From assembly GCA_002305315.1 (NCBI GenBank), contig DBQQ01000052.1, forward strand, positions 208,082 through 266,147: 58,066 nt of DNA, read 5' to 3'. Numbering within the stretch: position 1 is the first letter of the stretch; every line of letters starts with the position of its first letter. Both the position numbers and the translations under genes were made by a program. Source of the DNA: Clostridiales bacterium UBA1390. Lineage in GTDB: Bacteria; Bacillota; Clostridia; Lachnospirales; Bianqueaceae. The notes beneath the pieces were generated by a model. The model saw only the letters and a program-made list of their open reading frames with translations. It was not told the DNA's origin and ran no database searches. Shown piece after piece: positions 14,893-23,667 of the stretch.

Positions 14893-15837
14893 ATGGCATC
14901 TTCTGCGAAGAAGAAAAAGGGTTTTGGGCATATATTTGTTCAGGACTTTAAGCGCAATTATCTGCTGTATCTATTGGTACTTCCGGTATTGGCGTATTAT
15001 ATCATTTTCTGTTATGGGCCGATGGGCGGTATCATTATCGCATTCAAGGACTTCAAGCCTAACTTCGGTATTTTCGGCAGTTCCTGGGCAGATGAATATG
15101 GATTTGAACATTTCTTAAACTTCTTCAATTCCATGTATTTTACAAGAACGGTGACGAATACACTGATGATTAGCTTATACAGCATCGTATTCGGGTTCCC
15201 GGCACCGATTCTACTGGCGCTTCTGATGAATGAGGTGAAGAATCGCGCCTTCAAACGTACCGTACAGACGCTGACCTATTTCCCGCATTTCATTTCTACC
15301 GTGGTAATCTGTGGTATGATCAAGCAGTTCTGTTTAACAGATGGCCTGTTCAACCAGATCCTGGGTATTTTTGGAGGAACACCTACGCCGTTTCTGCAGT
15401 ACCCTCAATACTTTAGAACCATTTATACGGCGACAGGCATCTGGCAATCCGTTGGATGGGATAGTATCATCTATTTAGCTGCGATCACGGGTGTGGATCT
15501 GGAATTGCATGAAGCGGCAGCGCTGGATGGTGCGGGTCGTTTCCGTAGAGTTTGGCATATTACATTGCCAGCCATTAAACCTACCATTGTCATTCTGTTG
15601 ATTATGAAAGTCGGCGGTATGATGAGCGTTGGTCATGAAAAGATCCTGCTGTTATATAACGAAGCGATTTTCGAAACAGCGGATGTAATTTCCACGTATA
15701 CATACCGCCGTGGTCTTCTGGAAGGAAACTACAGCTTTTCGACAGCGGTTGGATTGTTTAACTCCATCGTGAACTTTATTTTGGTTCTGATTGCAAATGG
15801 CGTCAGCCGAAAAGTAACAGAAACTAGCCTGTTCTAA
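14893..15837 (+). CDS. Sugar ABC transporter permease, LplB type
   Basis: This 314-aa inner-membrane permease has six membrane segments and the EAA loop (L-H-E-A-A-A-L-D-G-A-G-R-F-R-R-V-W-H) that contacts the ATPase. The long basic N-terminus and the Y-G-P-M-G-G-I-I-I-A-F-K-D-F motif are typical of LplB/YteP permeases of the CUT1 group. It starts 83 bp after the binding-protein gene, with TAGGAGG upstream. No ATPase is encoded nearby, so a shared MsmX-type ATPase is expected. Confidence 0.92.
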   Translation: MASSAKKKKGFGHIFVQDFKRNYLLYLLVLPVLAYYIIFCYGPMGGIIIAFKDFKPNFGIFGSSWADEYGFEHFLNFFNSMYFTRTVTNTLMISLYSIVFGFPAPILLALLMNEVKNRAFKRTVQTLTYFPHFISTVVICGMIKQFCLTDGLFNQILGIFGGTPTPFLQYPQYFRTIYTATGIWQSVGWDSIIYLAAITGVDLELHEAAALDGAGRFRRVWHITLPAIKPTIVILLIMKVGGMMSVGHEKILLLYNEAIFETADVISTYTYRRGLLEGNYSFSTAVGLFNSIVNFILVLIANGVSRKVTETSLF

Positions 15838-15854
15838 GAAAGGAGAAATCAAGA

Positions 15855-16730
15855 ATGGTAGAAAGAAAGACCGCGGGAGAACGAATCTTTACCGTCTTTA
15901 ACACAGCATTATTGGTATTCCTTTCTTTAATCATGCTGTATCCAATGTTATATGAGGTTTTTGTATCCCTAAGTGATCCGATTGAATTGAGTAAGGCGCG
16001 AGGCGCCATTCTTTGGCCTCAGGGATTTAGTACCTATGCGTATACGTGGGTTATGGGCAAGGCGGAAGTGTGGACAGGATATAAGAATACACTGTTCACG
16101 ATCGTAGTGGGTCTGTGTTTTAACCTGACATTGACAGCGATTGGTGCTTATTTCCTTACGAGAAAGAATACCTTGTGGCATAAGCCGGTGATGGTGATGA
16201 TTCTGATCACGATGTATTTCAGCGGCGGTATGGTTCCGTCCTTCCTGTTGGTACGTCAACTGGGTATGTATAACACGCTGTGGTCCATCATCATTCCGAA
16301 TGCGATTTCCACGTATAATATGATTTTGCTGAGATCGTATTTTTCGACGATACCGGAAAGCCTGGTAGAGTCCGTGTATATCGACGGAGGAAGCCACGGT
16401 ACGATCTTGTTCAAGATCTTCATTCCGCTATCCCTGCCCGCGATGGCAGTCATGGTGCTGTATTATGGGGTAGGCCACTGGAATACCTACTTTAATGCGA
16501 TGATCTATTTGCAGGATCGATCCAAGTATACGTTGCAGCTGATCCTGAAGGATATGCTGATTCAGGGTTCCAATTTGGATGTGGATGAACAGGATGCGGA
16601 ATACCAGCAAGTCGTGGAGAGTATCAAAGGTGCGATGGTCATCGTATCTACCGTACCGATTCTATGTATCTATCCGTTCCTGCAAAAGTATTTTGTAGGC
16701 GGTATCATGATTGGATCCTTGAAGGGGTAA
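15855..16730 (+). CDS. Sugar ABC transporter permease, LplC type
   Basis: The 291-aa partner permease has six membrane segments and the loop V-E-S-V-Y-I-D-G-G-S-H-G-T-I-L-F-K-I in the EAA position, as in LplC/YtcP proteins where alanines are replaced. The N-terminal F-V-S-L-S-D-P and the C-terminal F-L-Q-K-Y-F-V-G-G-I-M-I-G-S-L-K-G are also typical. It follows the LplB gene by 17 bp, with AAAGGAG upstream, so the two form the channel of one transporter. Confidence 0.92.
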   Translation: MVERKTAGERIFTVFNTALLVFLSLIMLYPMLYEVFVSLSDPIELSKARGAILWPQGFSTYAYTWVMGKAEVWTGYKNTLFTIVVGLCFNLTLTAIGAYFLTRKNTLWHKPVMVMILITMYFSGGMVPSFLLVRQLGMYNTLWSIIIPNAISTYNMILLRSYFSTIPESLVESVYIDGGSHGTILFKIFIPLSLPAMAVMVLYYGVGHWNTYFNAMIYLQDRSKYTLQLILKDMLIQGSNLDVDEQDAEYQQVVESIKGAMVIVSTVPILCIYPFLQKYFVGGIMIGSLKG

Positions 16731-16828
16731 GGTTTTATTACAATTTATTTAGAATGCAGGCGGTGTACATCAGATGCATCCGCCACCAAAGTCCTTATAG
16801 GCGATAGAATGCATGAGGAAGAGGTGTG

Positions 16829-16853
16829 CGGTGCTGTGGGGTACACCGTTTTG
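16829..16853 (+). terminator. Weak hairpin before the second binding-protein gene
   Basis: CGGTG pairs with CACCG around a 10-nt loop, followed by TTTTGT. It sits in the 171-bp gap between the LplC gene and the second lipoprotein gene and may reduce read-through. No clear promoter is seen in this gap. Confidence 0.35.
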
Positions 16854-16901
16854 TGCAATAGATCGAATAGAAAAAAAGAGATCTATAGGGAGGTCACAAC
16901 G

Positions 16902-18542
16902 ATGAAAAAGATCATAGCGATGGTATTCGTATTTCTTTTGATAGGGAACAGTATAGGCTGTACGCAGGAAACCCCGGAAGAATTGTCTTCACAAGGGGAG
17001 ACGTCGATGGCAGAACAGTCTCATCCGGAAGAAGCGTTTTCGTATCCCGTACCGCCGGCGGAAGACGGATCGCGGGTTACGCTTTCCATAAATAAGGAAG
17101 ATTTCCTGCCGGAGGAGGTACCGGATTATACCACGATCGATGGAAGATCGTATTATTATTGGAATGCCCTGGAGGAAGCGACAGGGATCCATCTGGATTT
17201 TATCGGCTCTGTATCGGATCCGCTGGCCACTTCAGAGTCCACTATGCTTCTGATCACATCGGGAGAATATCCGGATATCTGGCGTGTCAACTGGATCACG
17301 CATCCCGGAGGCCCGGCAGGCGCGCTGGAAGATGGCCTGATTATCAATTTGAGCGAACATGAGGAAAATATGCCGAATTTGTTGGCTTATATGGAAGAGA
17401 ATCCGGATATTCAGCGGCTGGTTGTCAACGATGATGGAGAGTATTATTGTTTCCCGTTCATACAGGATTGCGTGGGGATGGGAAATGTGGGAACGGGTCC
17501 TGTAATACGAGCGGATTGGCTGGAGGAACAAAACCTGAAAGTTCCCGAGACGATCGACGAATGGACAAATGCGTTGCGGACATTTAAGGATGTTTATGGA
17601 TGCACATCCGGTCTCACATTTGAAGCACGCTGGCTCTGGCTGGAATATGCTTCGTCGGCGCTTACATCTGCTTGGGGCGTTATGTTTCCGTTCTATATCA
17701 TGGATGGTACGGTTAAATTCGGACCCATGGAAGAAGGATATCGTCAGTTTGTACAGCAGATGGCAGACTGGTACGCAGAAGGGCTCTTGGACCCGGACTT
17801 CGCAACGGTAGATAAGTCTACGGTACAGGCCAAGTTTGCCAATGGAGAGTCGGGTCTTGCGATCCAGCAAATTGGAAACATTGAGACGTGCATCGCGGCC
17901 AATGAAGGAACCTCATTTCAGGCGGTTCCTGTGCAGACAGCAGTTCTCCAGGAAGGAGATCCACGCCTTTTCGGTCATTTCACATCGAAGTATGATGGCA
18001 GTTTTGCACACTCGGTATCGCCAGGAGACAAACAGGATCTGGCTATGCGCTGGTGCGATTATCTCTTCAGCCAGGAAGGACAATATCTGACGGCCTACGG
18101 CCAGGAAGGGATCACCTATACAGTGGACGAAAATGGGGAATTTGCGGGCTTCACGGATTTTATCCTGCATAATACGGAGATTGAAGAGGAACCCAGGGAT
18201 ATTCTGGCAGGTTTTACCTATAATGCACATTGGGCTTTCCCACAGCAGGGAGCACGGCTTTTCCGAACGGATTATCATAATGAAGCGGTCAAGATCTGGT
18301 CGGATAATGAGATGGATACGCACTTCTATCCTGCGGTCACGCATACGACAGAGGAAGCCGACCTGATTACCAACAAGTATATTGATATCGAGACTTTTGC
18401 GCAGGAGAACATCATGCGGTTTATATTAGGCACGCAGAGTATGGACGACTGGGATGGCTTTGTCGCACAGATGGAATCGTTGGGGATCGATGAAGTCCTG
18501 GCTGCAAAACAGGCGGCATATGATCGATACCTTGCGAGATAA
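16902..18542 (+). CDS. Sugar ABC transporter substrate-binding lipoprotein (LplA-like), copy 2
   Basis: I start this gene at 16902, where GGGAGG precedes M-K-K-I-I-A-M; the longer frame from 16809 would bury the signal peptide. The 546-aa product has a lipobox (S-I-G-C, C18) and aligns along its whole length with copy 1: both share S-G-E-Y-P-D-I/V-W-R-V-N-W, A-R-W-L-W-L-E, D-P-D-F-A-T-V-D-K-S-T-V and the C-terminal K-Q-A-A-Y-D-R. Differences lie mainly in the linker and binding-cleft regions. It probably feeds the same permease pair with a related sugar. Confidence 0.9.
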   Translation: MKKIIAMVFVFLLIGNSIGCTQETPEELSSQGETSMAEQSHPEEAFSYPVPPAEDGSRVTLSINKEDFLPEEVPDYTTIDGRSYYYWNALEEATGIHLDFIGSVSDPLATSESTMLLITSGEYPDIWRVNWITHPGGPAGALEDGLIINLSEHEENMPNLLAYMEENPDIQRLVVNDDGEYYCFPFIQDCVGMGNVGTGPVIRADWLEEQNLKVPETIDEWTNALRTFKDVYGCTSGLTFEARWLWLEYASSALTSAWGVMFPFYIMDGTVKFGPMEEGYRQFVQQMADWYAEGLLDPDFATVDKSTVQAKFANGESGLAIQQIGNIETCIAANEGTSFQAVPVQTAVLQEGDPRLFGHFTSKYDGSFAHSVSPGDKQDLAMRWCDYLFSQEGQYLTAYGQEGITYTVDENGEFAGFTDFILHNTEIEEEPRDILAGFTYNAHWAFPQQGARLFRTDYHNEAVKIWSDNEMDTHFYPAVTHTTEEADLITNKYIDIETFAQENIMRFILGTQSMDDWDGFVAQMESLGIDEVLAAKQAAYDRYLAR

Positions 18543-18573
18543 CCGTATATCGTAACAACCATAGAATCATTCA

Positions 18574-18617
18574 AAAATCCGGCATCTGCTCTGAAGCAAG
18601 AGCAGAATGCCGGATTT
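18574..18617 (+). terminator. Terminator of the sugar transporter operon
   Basis: AAATCCGGCAT-CTGCTCT pairs with AGAGCAG-AATGCCGGATTT around a short loop. It is close to symmetrical and lies between convergent genes, so it may serve both. Confidence 0.8.
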
Positions 18618-18670
18618 GCCCATACCATCGTGCCATCAGTTAATCAGGGTGAAGTCACAGAAGACCTTCT

Positions 18671-19150
18671 TCAGGATTCGACCTGCCGTATATGTTTGCG
18701 AAGGATCATGAAGACAATGATGGCGGCGATTTCTACGACGACGGTTAAAACATAGATGGAGGATATCGAGACATTGTCATATAGGAATCCCATGACGCTG
18801 CTGCCGCCCAGGAAAGCGAGGCCATAGGCGGTATTGAAGATGCCGTAGGCGATTCCCCGCTTCTTAAAAGAAGTCAGGTCGGCGATGGCAGAGCGCATGA
18901 TGGTTTCGTGGGTGCCCAGAACGACGCCGGATAGTACGAGCCCTATAATGGCCATGGGCAGACTGTTGCCCAAGGTGAGGAAGGGAATAAAGATGGTGAC
19001 AAAGGGGATAAATACCAGGGAGAGGAGCTCGGCGCGTTTATTTCCAGTACGTTTCTTGATGAGATCATATACCTTGCCGATGATGACGGCGACGACGGCA
19101 ATGACCGCTTTTTGTTTGCTGGCATTTGTTTTTTGTGCTTCTTGGGTCAT
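18671..19150 (-). pseudogene. Remnant of an MFS transporter (C-terminal third with new N-terminus)
   Basis: The 159-aa product matches only the second half of a major facilitator transporter: the K-V-Y-D-L-I-K-K-R-T-G-N-K loop, then about four membrane segments with G-T-H-E-T-I-M-R-S-A-I-A-D-L and F-N-T-A-Y-G-L-A-F-L-G-G. A full protein would be about 400 aa with 12 segments. The first 20 residues are not from this fold, so an internal deletion fused the original start to the distal part. I start at 19150, where AAAGGAG is 9 bp upstream. A good promoter and two MarR-type palindromes are retained. A functional truncated protein is unlikely. Confidence 0.7.
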
Positions 19151-19174
19151 TTGTGGATTCTCCTTTCGCATTCT

Positions 19175-19298
19175 GTTGATGGATCAACTATTGGAGGGAA
19201 GAAAATGGGATCTACTTTCCCGGGCGAGTATCCCATCAAAAAAGTTGAACAATCAACTATTGCGTTCACATTATATCCCTCGACATAGGATTTATCAA
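19175..19298 (-). promoter_or_regulatory. Promoter with two MarR-type operators for the MFS remnant
   Basis: On the minus strand TTGATA (19298-19293) and TATAAT (19275-19270) are 17 bp apart. Palindrome AGTTGA-ACAA-TCAACT lies at 19243-19258, near the start of transcription, and GTTGAT-GG-ATCAAC at 19175-19188, near the ribosome binding site. Both are followed by the same bases on the plus strand (CAACTATT). This layout suits a MarR-family repressor of a drug efflux gene. The regulator gene is not adjacent. Confidence 0.6.
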
Positions 19299-19318
19299 TC
19301 ATTTTTATAAAATAAAGA

Positions 19319-19349
19319 AAAGTCCATTGCGGTATATGCAATGGACTTT
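19319..19349 (-). terminator. Terminator of the dCMP deaminase operon
   Basis: AAAGTCCATTGC pairs perfectly with GCAATGGACTTT around a 7-nt loop; the minus strand continues with a T-rich run. Confidence 0.85.
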
Positions 19350-19360
19350 CGCTTTGCATC

Positions 19361-19849
19361 TTAATATCCCATGCTGCCTTCAATGGACTCATCGTGGTCA
19401 ATCCATTCCTGAACAGGAATGGTGCGGTATTCATCAGCCGTATCGCGGACTACCACCGTAGAGATCCCGGCATTGATGATCATACGTTTGCACATGGAAC
19501 AGCTATTGCTGCCCTTTATGTATTCTCCTGTGGCAGCCTCTGTTCCTACCAGATACAGGGTAGAGCCGATCATCTTCTCGCGGGATGCGCTGATGATCGC
19601 ATTGGCCTCTGCATGAACACTGCGACACAGCTCATATCGCTGACCACGGGGAATCCCGAGTTCCATACGAACACAACGGTTCAGATCTGAACAGTTCTTG
19701 CGGCCCCTGGGGGCGCCGGCGTATCCTGTGGACACGATCTCATCGTGGTTCACGATAACGGCGCCATAGTGACGGCGCAAACAGGTGCTGCGTTTGGCCA
19801 CGGTCTCCGCGATATCCAAATAGTAATTTGTTTTGTCTCTGCGCTGCAT
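19361..19849 (-). CDS. Deoxycytidylate (dCMP) deaminase
   Basis: The enzyme converts dCMP to dUMP for thymidylate synthesis. The zinc site is visible as S-V-H-A-E-A-N-A-I (catalytic glutamate) and S-N-S-C-S-M-C-K-R-M. The G-A-V-I-V-N-H-D-E-I-V-S-T-G-Y and N-C-S-D-L-N-R-C-V-R blocks fit ComEB-type enzymes. I start at 19849 (M-Q-R-R-D-K-T-N-Y), with GGAGG upstream; the product is 162 aa, normal for the family. It follows the PII-like gene by 7 bp and ends the operon. Confidence 0.92.
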   Translation of the reverse strand: MQRRDKTNYYLDIAETVAKRSTCLRRHYGAVIVNHDEIVSTGYAGAPRGRKNCSDLNRCVRMELGIPRGQRYELCRSVHAEANAIISASREKMIGSTLYLVGTEAATGEYIKGSNSCSMCKRMIINAGISTVVVRDTADEYRTIPVQEWIDHDESIEGSMGY

Positions 19850-19856
19850 AGAAGTT

Positions 19857-20576
19857 TTATTCCTCCAGACCAATGGCGTCATCCACCGGAAGAGAGAAGA
19901 TGATCCCATGAGCAGGTGTATGCAGACCACAGGTGTTGCAGATGGCGGTCATGACTTCATTCTTTTTATCCTTGGGGATGACAATCAATACAAATTCTTG
20001 TTCATCCTGCAGAGGAATACCGAAGTTCTGACTCACATGTTCCAGATTGCGCCGGCGTCCACGGAGAATCGTACCGCCTTTAGCCCCTGCGGCGCGTGCA
20101 GTATCTACCACTTCATCGCAATACCCTGCGGCTACAGACACCCAAATGACACTATAGTGGGACTTCTCATGAATTTCTTCCATATCGCCTTTGATCCTTT
20201 CTTTGATTCGTTGTTCAGCTTGCGCACGGGCCTCGTCATTCAATAGATGAAGCATAGGGCTCTGCAGTCCCGTGATGGGAAGTGTGATGACGATCCCGCC
20301 GCCCCTTTGATGAAAATAGAGTTTTCTGGCAATTTCTTTGAAGAGCTCTGGCATCACAACCTTGGGCATCACACCAATGCTGATGATACGGGTCGTGCCT
20401 CCAAGTCCAAAAATATCCAGAAGTTCTGAGGGTGCGGTTCCCTGTCCCCGACACTGAAAACAAATAGGAATATGCATGGTGTCGAAGATATCTTCGAGCT
20501 TTCGCTCATCCTCCGGCCGCGTGATAAAGACAATCAGACGCGGCGCGGAATATTTCTCCGCTAATGGGATACTCAT
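19857..20576 (-). CDS. PII-like signalling protein paired with DUF1538 transporter
   Basis: The 239-aa protein has two ferredoxin-like halves resembling PII signalling proteins. The N-terminal half has R-L-I-V-F-I-T-R-P-E-D-E-R-K-L-E and the C-terminal half has G-A-K-G-G-T-I-L-R-G-R-R-R, like the T-loop flank of PII proteins, then F-V-L-I-V-I-P-K-D-K-K-N-E-V-M. PII proteins sense nucleotides and gate transporters or enzymes. Its start overlaps the stop of the DUF1538 gene by 4 bp, so regulation of that membrane protein is likely. The ligand is unknown. Confidence 0.75.
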   Translation of the reverse strand: MSIPLAEKYSAPRLIVFITRPEDERKLEDIFDTMHIPICFQCRGQGTAPSELLDIFGLGGTTRIISIGVMPKVVMPELFKEIARKLYFHQRGGGIVITLPITGLQSPMLHLLNDEARAQAEQRIKERIKGDMEEIHEKSHYSVIWVSVAAGYCDEVVDTARAAGAKGGTILRGRRRNLEHVSQNFGIPLQDEQEFVLIVIPKDKKNEVMTAICNTCGLHTPAHGIIFSLPVDDAIGLEE

Positions 20577-22090
20577 TCAAAATCCTCCTCAAGATCAACA
20601 ACAGTTTCATCCGACAGTGCTTTGCCAGGTTGTACGGCAGCCTTCGACTTGTGGGCAAAGATCAATCCCATGACCTGAATCGCAATCAGCGGAGCCAGCG
20701 CGACTAACGCGACTACACCGAAAGCATCGGTCACCACATTGCCGCCAATGGAAGCACAGGCACCCATCGCGAGAGGCAGCAGAAACGTAGAAGTCATGGG
20801 GCCGCTGGCGACACCGCCGGAGTCAAAAGCAATACCAACGAATACGGGGGGTACGAAACGGCTTAAAAGCAATGCAATCGCATATCCCGGAATGATAATC
20901 CAGTACAAATGGATGCCGGTAAGCACCCGAACCATGGCCAGCGCAACGGCACAAGCCACACCGATAGAGAGAGCCAGATTCATCATCGTATGAGAAATCG
21001 TCCCGCCGGTCAGATCTTCTACCTGTTTATTGAGTACCTGCACGGCCGGCTCTGCCTTTACAATGTAGTATCCGATGATCACACCAATCGGAACCAGCAA
21101 CCACATATAAGAACTGGAAGCGATGCCACTGCCCAAGAGACTTCCTACCGGAGCAAACCCCACATTGACGCCCGTCAGGAAAAGAATAAGCCCCAGGATG
21201 GTGTAGATGATACCGATGACCATTCGCAGGACCTGACGTCCGTGATAATTGCGGGTAAGAAGCTGAAATATGACAAACACACCGATGACCGGCAGCATAC
21301 TGACGAGAACTTCCTCGGCATAGTGGGGAAGCGCTTCGACAAACTGCATGACCATGTCTCGGGACGTAGAGATTTTGGTAATCTCGGTAACCGCATAGGA
21401 TGCGTCTGAAGGGTTATAGAAGATACCCAAAAGAAGCACCATCATGATCGGTCCTATGCTGCACAGTGCGACAAGACCAAAGCTATCGCTGGCACTATCT
21501 CGATCACTTCTGGCGGCAGACAGTCCAACACCCAGTGCCATGATGAAGGGAACCGTCATGGGGCCTGTGGTCACGCCGCCGGAATCAAAAGCAACCGTCG
21601 TAAAGGAGTCCGGCGAAAAAAAGGAAAGGACAAACAGTAGGATATAGAAGATCCAGAGCATTTTTGCCAGACTGATATGAAATAAAATACGCAGAACAGC
21701 AACCACCAGGAAGAGACCGACACCCACCGCAACGGTCCATATCAATACTGGATTCGGGATGGAAGCCACCTGATTGGCAAGAACCTGTAGATCAGGTTCT
21801 GCGATTGTGATAAAGATGCCCATGACGAAGCTGACTGAGATGATAAGAGCCATGCGATTGCTCTTGATCAATCGTCCGCCGACTCCCTGGCCCAGCGGCG
21901 TCATCGACATTTCCGCGCCCAGTTGGAAAAGGCCCATTCCCACGATCAGAAGAATGGCTCCTGTCATGAAAAGCGCAAGGTTTCCAATCTCCAGAGGCAC
22001 CAGAGTCATGCTCAATAACAGCACAATCACAGTGATGGGAAGCACACTGGACAGAGATTCTCGAATTTTTTCGCGTAATTTCTCATTCAC
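20573..22090 (-). CDS. DUF1538 integral membrane protein, probable transporter
   Basis: This 505-aa protein has about 12 membrane segments in two repeated halves. Each half contains a near-identical signature: A-F-D-S-G-G-V-T-T-G-P-M-T-V-P-F in the first and A-F-D-S-G-G-V-A-S-G-P-M-T-S-T-F in the second. Such inverted or tandem repeats are typical of transporters. The start appears to be GTG at 22090, with a G-rich ribosome binding site at an unusually long distance (about 13 bp). It heads the operon with the PII-like and dCMP deaminase genes. Its substrate is not known. Confidence 0.85.
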   Translation of the reverse strand: MNEKLREKIRESLSSVLPITVIVLLLSMTLVPLEIGNLALFMTGAILLIVGMGLFQLGAEMSMTPLGQGVGGRLIKSNRMALIISVSFVMGIFITIAEPDLQVLANQVASIPNPVLIWTVAVGVGLFLVVAVLRILFHISLAKMLWIFYILLFVLSFFSPDSFTTVAFDSGGVTTGPMTVPFIMALGVGLSAARSDRDSASDSFGLVALCSIGPIMMVLLLGIFYNPSDASYAVTEITKISTSRDMVMQFVEALPHYAEEVLVSMLPVIGVFVIFQLLTRNYHGRQVLRMVIGIIYTILGLILFLTGVNVGFAPVGSLLGSGIASSSYMWLLVPIGVIIGYYIVKAEPAVQVLNKQVEDLTGGTISHTMMNLALSIGVACAVALAMVRVLTGIHLYWIIIPGYAIALLLSRFVPPVFVGIAFDSGGVASGPMTSTFLLPLAMGACASIGGNVVTDAFGVVALVALAPLIAIQVMGLIFAHKSKAAVQPGKALSDETVVDLEEDFE

Positions 22091-22217
22091 AACTACACAT
22101 CAACCCCCTTATATTCGCTCCTTCAAACATGAAGTACTGCTTTTATTGTAGAGGAAAGACGTGAACTAAATATGGATAAAATGTAAATGAAAAGTTACGA
22201 TTCAGCAATATATCTCC

Positions 22218-23639
22218 TTATTCCTGACCGTTCCAGCAATAGGTACAGAGTTTAGACGGGTCGATGCCCACGGACTGGATCATGTCGTCTAAACGATGAT
22301 ACCGCAGGGAGGTGAAGTTGAGCTCCTTGCCGATCTCGTGAACCATCTCCTGATACTGTGGATTCTTGGGGTCCGCATAGGGCCTCAGATCCACGTCCTC
22401 GCGATCGCCTTCCAACTTTTTGATGACACGTCGGGTGATCAGTTCCATATCGGAAGTAGAACGGGAGAAGTTTAGATACTTACATCCATACAGCAGCGGC
22501 GGACAACCGGGACGGATATGCACTTCGCGCGCACCGCTCTGATAGAGAAATTCTGTCGTCTCCCGCAGCTGCGTGCCGCGCACGATAGAATCGTCAATCA
22601 GAAGCAGACTGCGATCCTGAATGAGTTCATGGATCGGGATGAGCTTCATCTTAGCGATCAGATTCCGCTGGCTCTGCATGGTCGGCATGAAGGAGCGGGG
22701 CCACGTGGGCGTATATTTGATGAAGGGACGGGAGAAGGGAATGCCGGATTCATTGGCATACCCGATGGCATGCGGTGTACCGGAATCAGGCACACCGGCT
22801 ATGGTGTCCGGATGTACGTCCGGAGATTCCTGCATATCCCGACGGGCCAATGCGGCGCCGCAGCGATAGCGCATTTCCTCCACGCTGACTCCCTCGTAAG
22901 AGGAGGAAGGATATCCGTAATAGATCCACAGGAAGGTACAGATTTTCATGTCCTTACCGGGCTTTACCAAGGTACGGACGCCTTCGGGGGTGATGACGGC
23001 GATCTCGCCGGGACCCAGTTCCCGATATTCCTTATATCCCAGATTCAGGAACGCAAAACTTTCAAAGGAGGCGCAGAAGGCATCGTCTTTTTTGCCGATG
23101 ACGACGGGAGTACGTCCCATCTTATCCCTGGCGGCATAGAGACCCTTCGAGGTGAGCAGCAGAATTGTCATGGAACCGTCGATCAGTTCCTGCGCATACT
23201 GCAGTCCTTCAATCAGATTATCCCGCTGATTGATGATTGCCGCCACCAACTCGGTCGCGTTGATATCTCCGCCGCTCATTTCCAGGAAATGCGTATGTCC
23301 GCTGCGGAAAATCTCCATCAGAATCTGTTCCACGTTGTTGATACGGCCCACCGTGACAATGGAATAGGTGCCATGGTGGGAACGGACGATCAGAGGCTGA
23401 GGCTCATAATCAGAAATACAGCCGATTCCCAGATATCCGGACATTTCCGTCACATCCTTGTCGAACTTGGTACGGAAGGGGGCGTTCTCGATGTTATGAA
23501 TGGAACGATCGAACCCTTTATCTTTACCGTATACCGCCATACCTGCCCGGCGTGTGCCTAGGTGAGAATGGTAATCCGTTCCGAAAAACAGATCAAATAC
23601 ACAGTCCGTCTTTGATGCGACTCCAAAAAATCCTCCCAT
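22218..23639 (-). CDS. Amidophosphoribosyltransferase-like protein lacking the catalytic cysteine
   Basis: PurF makes phosphoribosylamine from PRPP and glutamine. The 473-aa protein keeps the glutaminase-fold N-terminal domain (H-S-H-L-G-T-R-R-A-G-M-A-V-Y) and the phosphoribosyltransferase domain with the PRPP loop L-L-I-D-D-S-I-V-R-G-T-Q. Its N-terminus, however, is M-G-G-F-F-G, with glycine where PurF has the nucleophile cysteine, and no propeptide is visible. It therefore cannot use glutamine by the normal route and may use ammonia, or act differently. The start has GAGAGGA upstream. It lies after ansA and aroD on the same strand. Confidence 0.8.
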   Translation of the reverse strand: MGGFFGVASKTDCVFDLFFGTDYHSHLGTRRAGMAVYGKDKGFDRSIHNIENAPFRTKFDKDVTEMSGYLGIGCISDYEPQPLIVRSHHGTYSIVTVGRINNVEQILMEIFRSGHTHFLEMSGGDINATELVAAIINQRDNLIEGLQYAQELIDGSMTILLLTSKGLYAARDKMGRTPVVIGKKDDAFCASFESFAFLNLGYKEYRELGPGEIAVITPEGVRTLVKPGKDMKICTFLWIYYGYPSSSYEGVSVEEMRYRCGAALARRDMQESPDVHPDTIAGVPDSGTPHAIGYANESGIPFSRPFIKYTPTWPRSFMPTMQSQRNLIAKMKLIPIHELIQDRSLLLIDDSIVRGTQLRETTEFLYQSGAREVHIRPGCPPLLYGCKYLNFSRSTSDMELITRRVIKKLEGDREDVDLRPYADPKNPQYQEMVHEIGKELNFTSLRYHRLDDMIQSVGIDPSKLCTYCWNGQE

Positions 23640-23667
23640 GAATGTTCCTCTCTTTCTTTTGTTGATT

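Noticed and set aside
16809..16901. N-terminal extension of the second binding lipoprotein
   Set aside because: It would place 31 residues ahead of a clear signal peptide; GGGAGG and ATG at 16902 give a normal lipoprotein.
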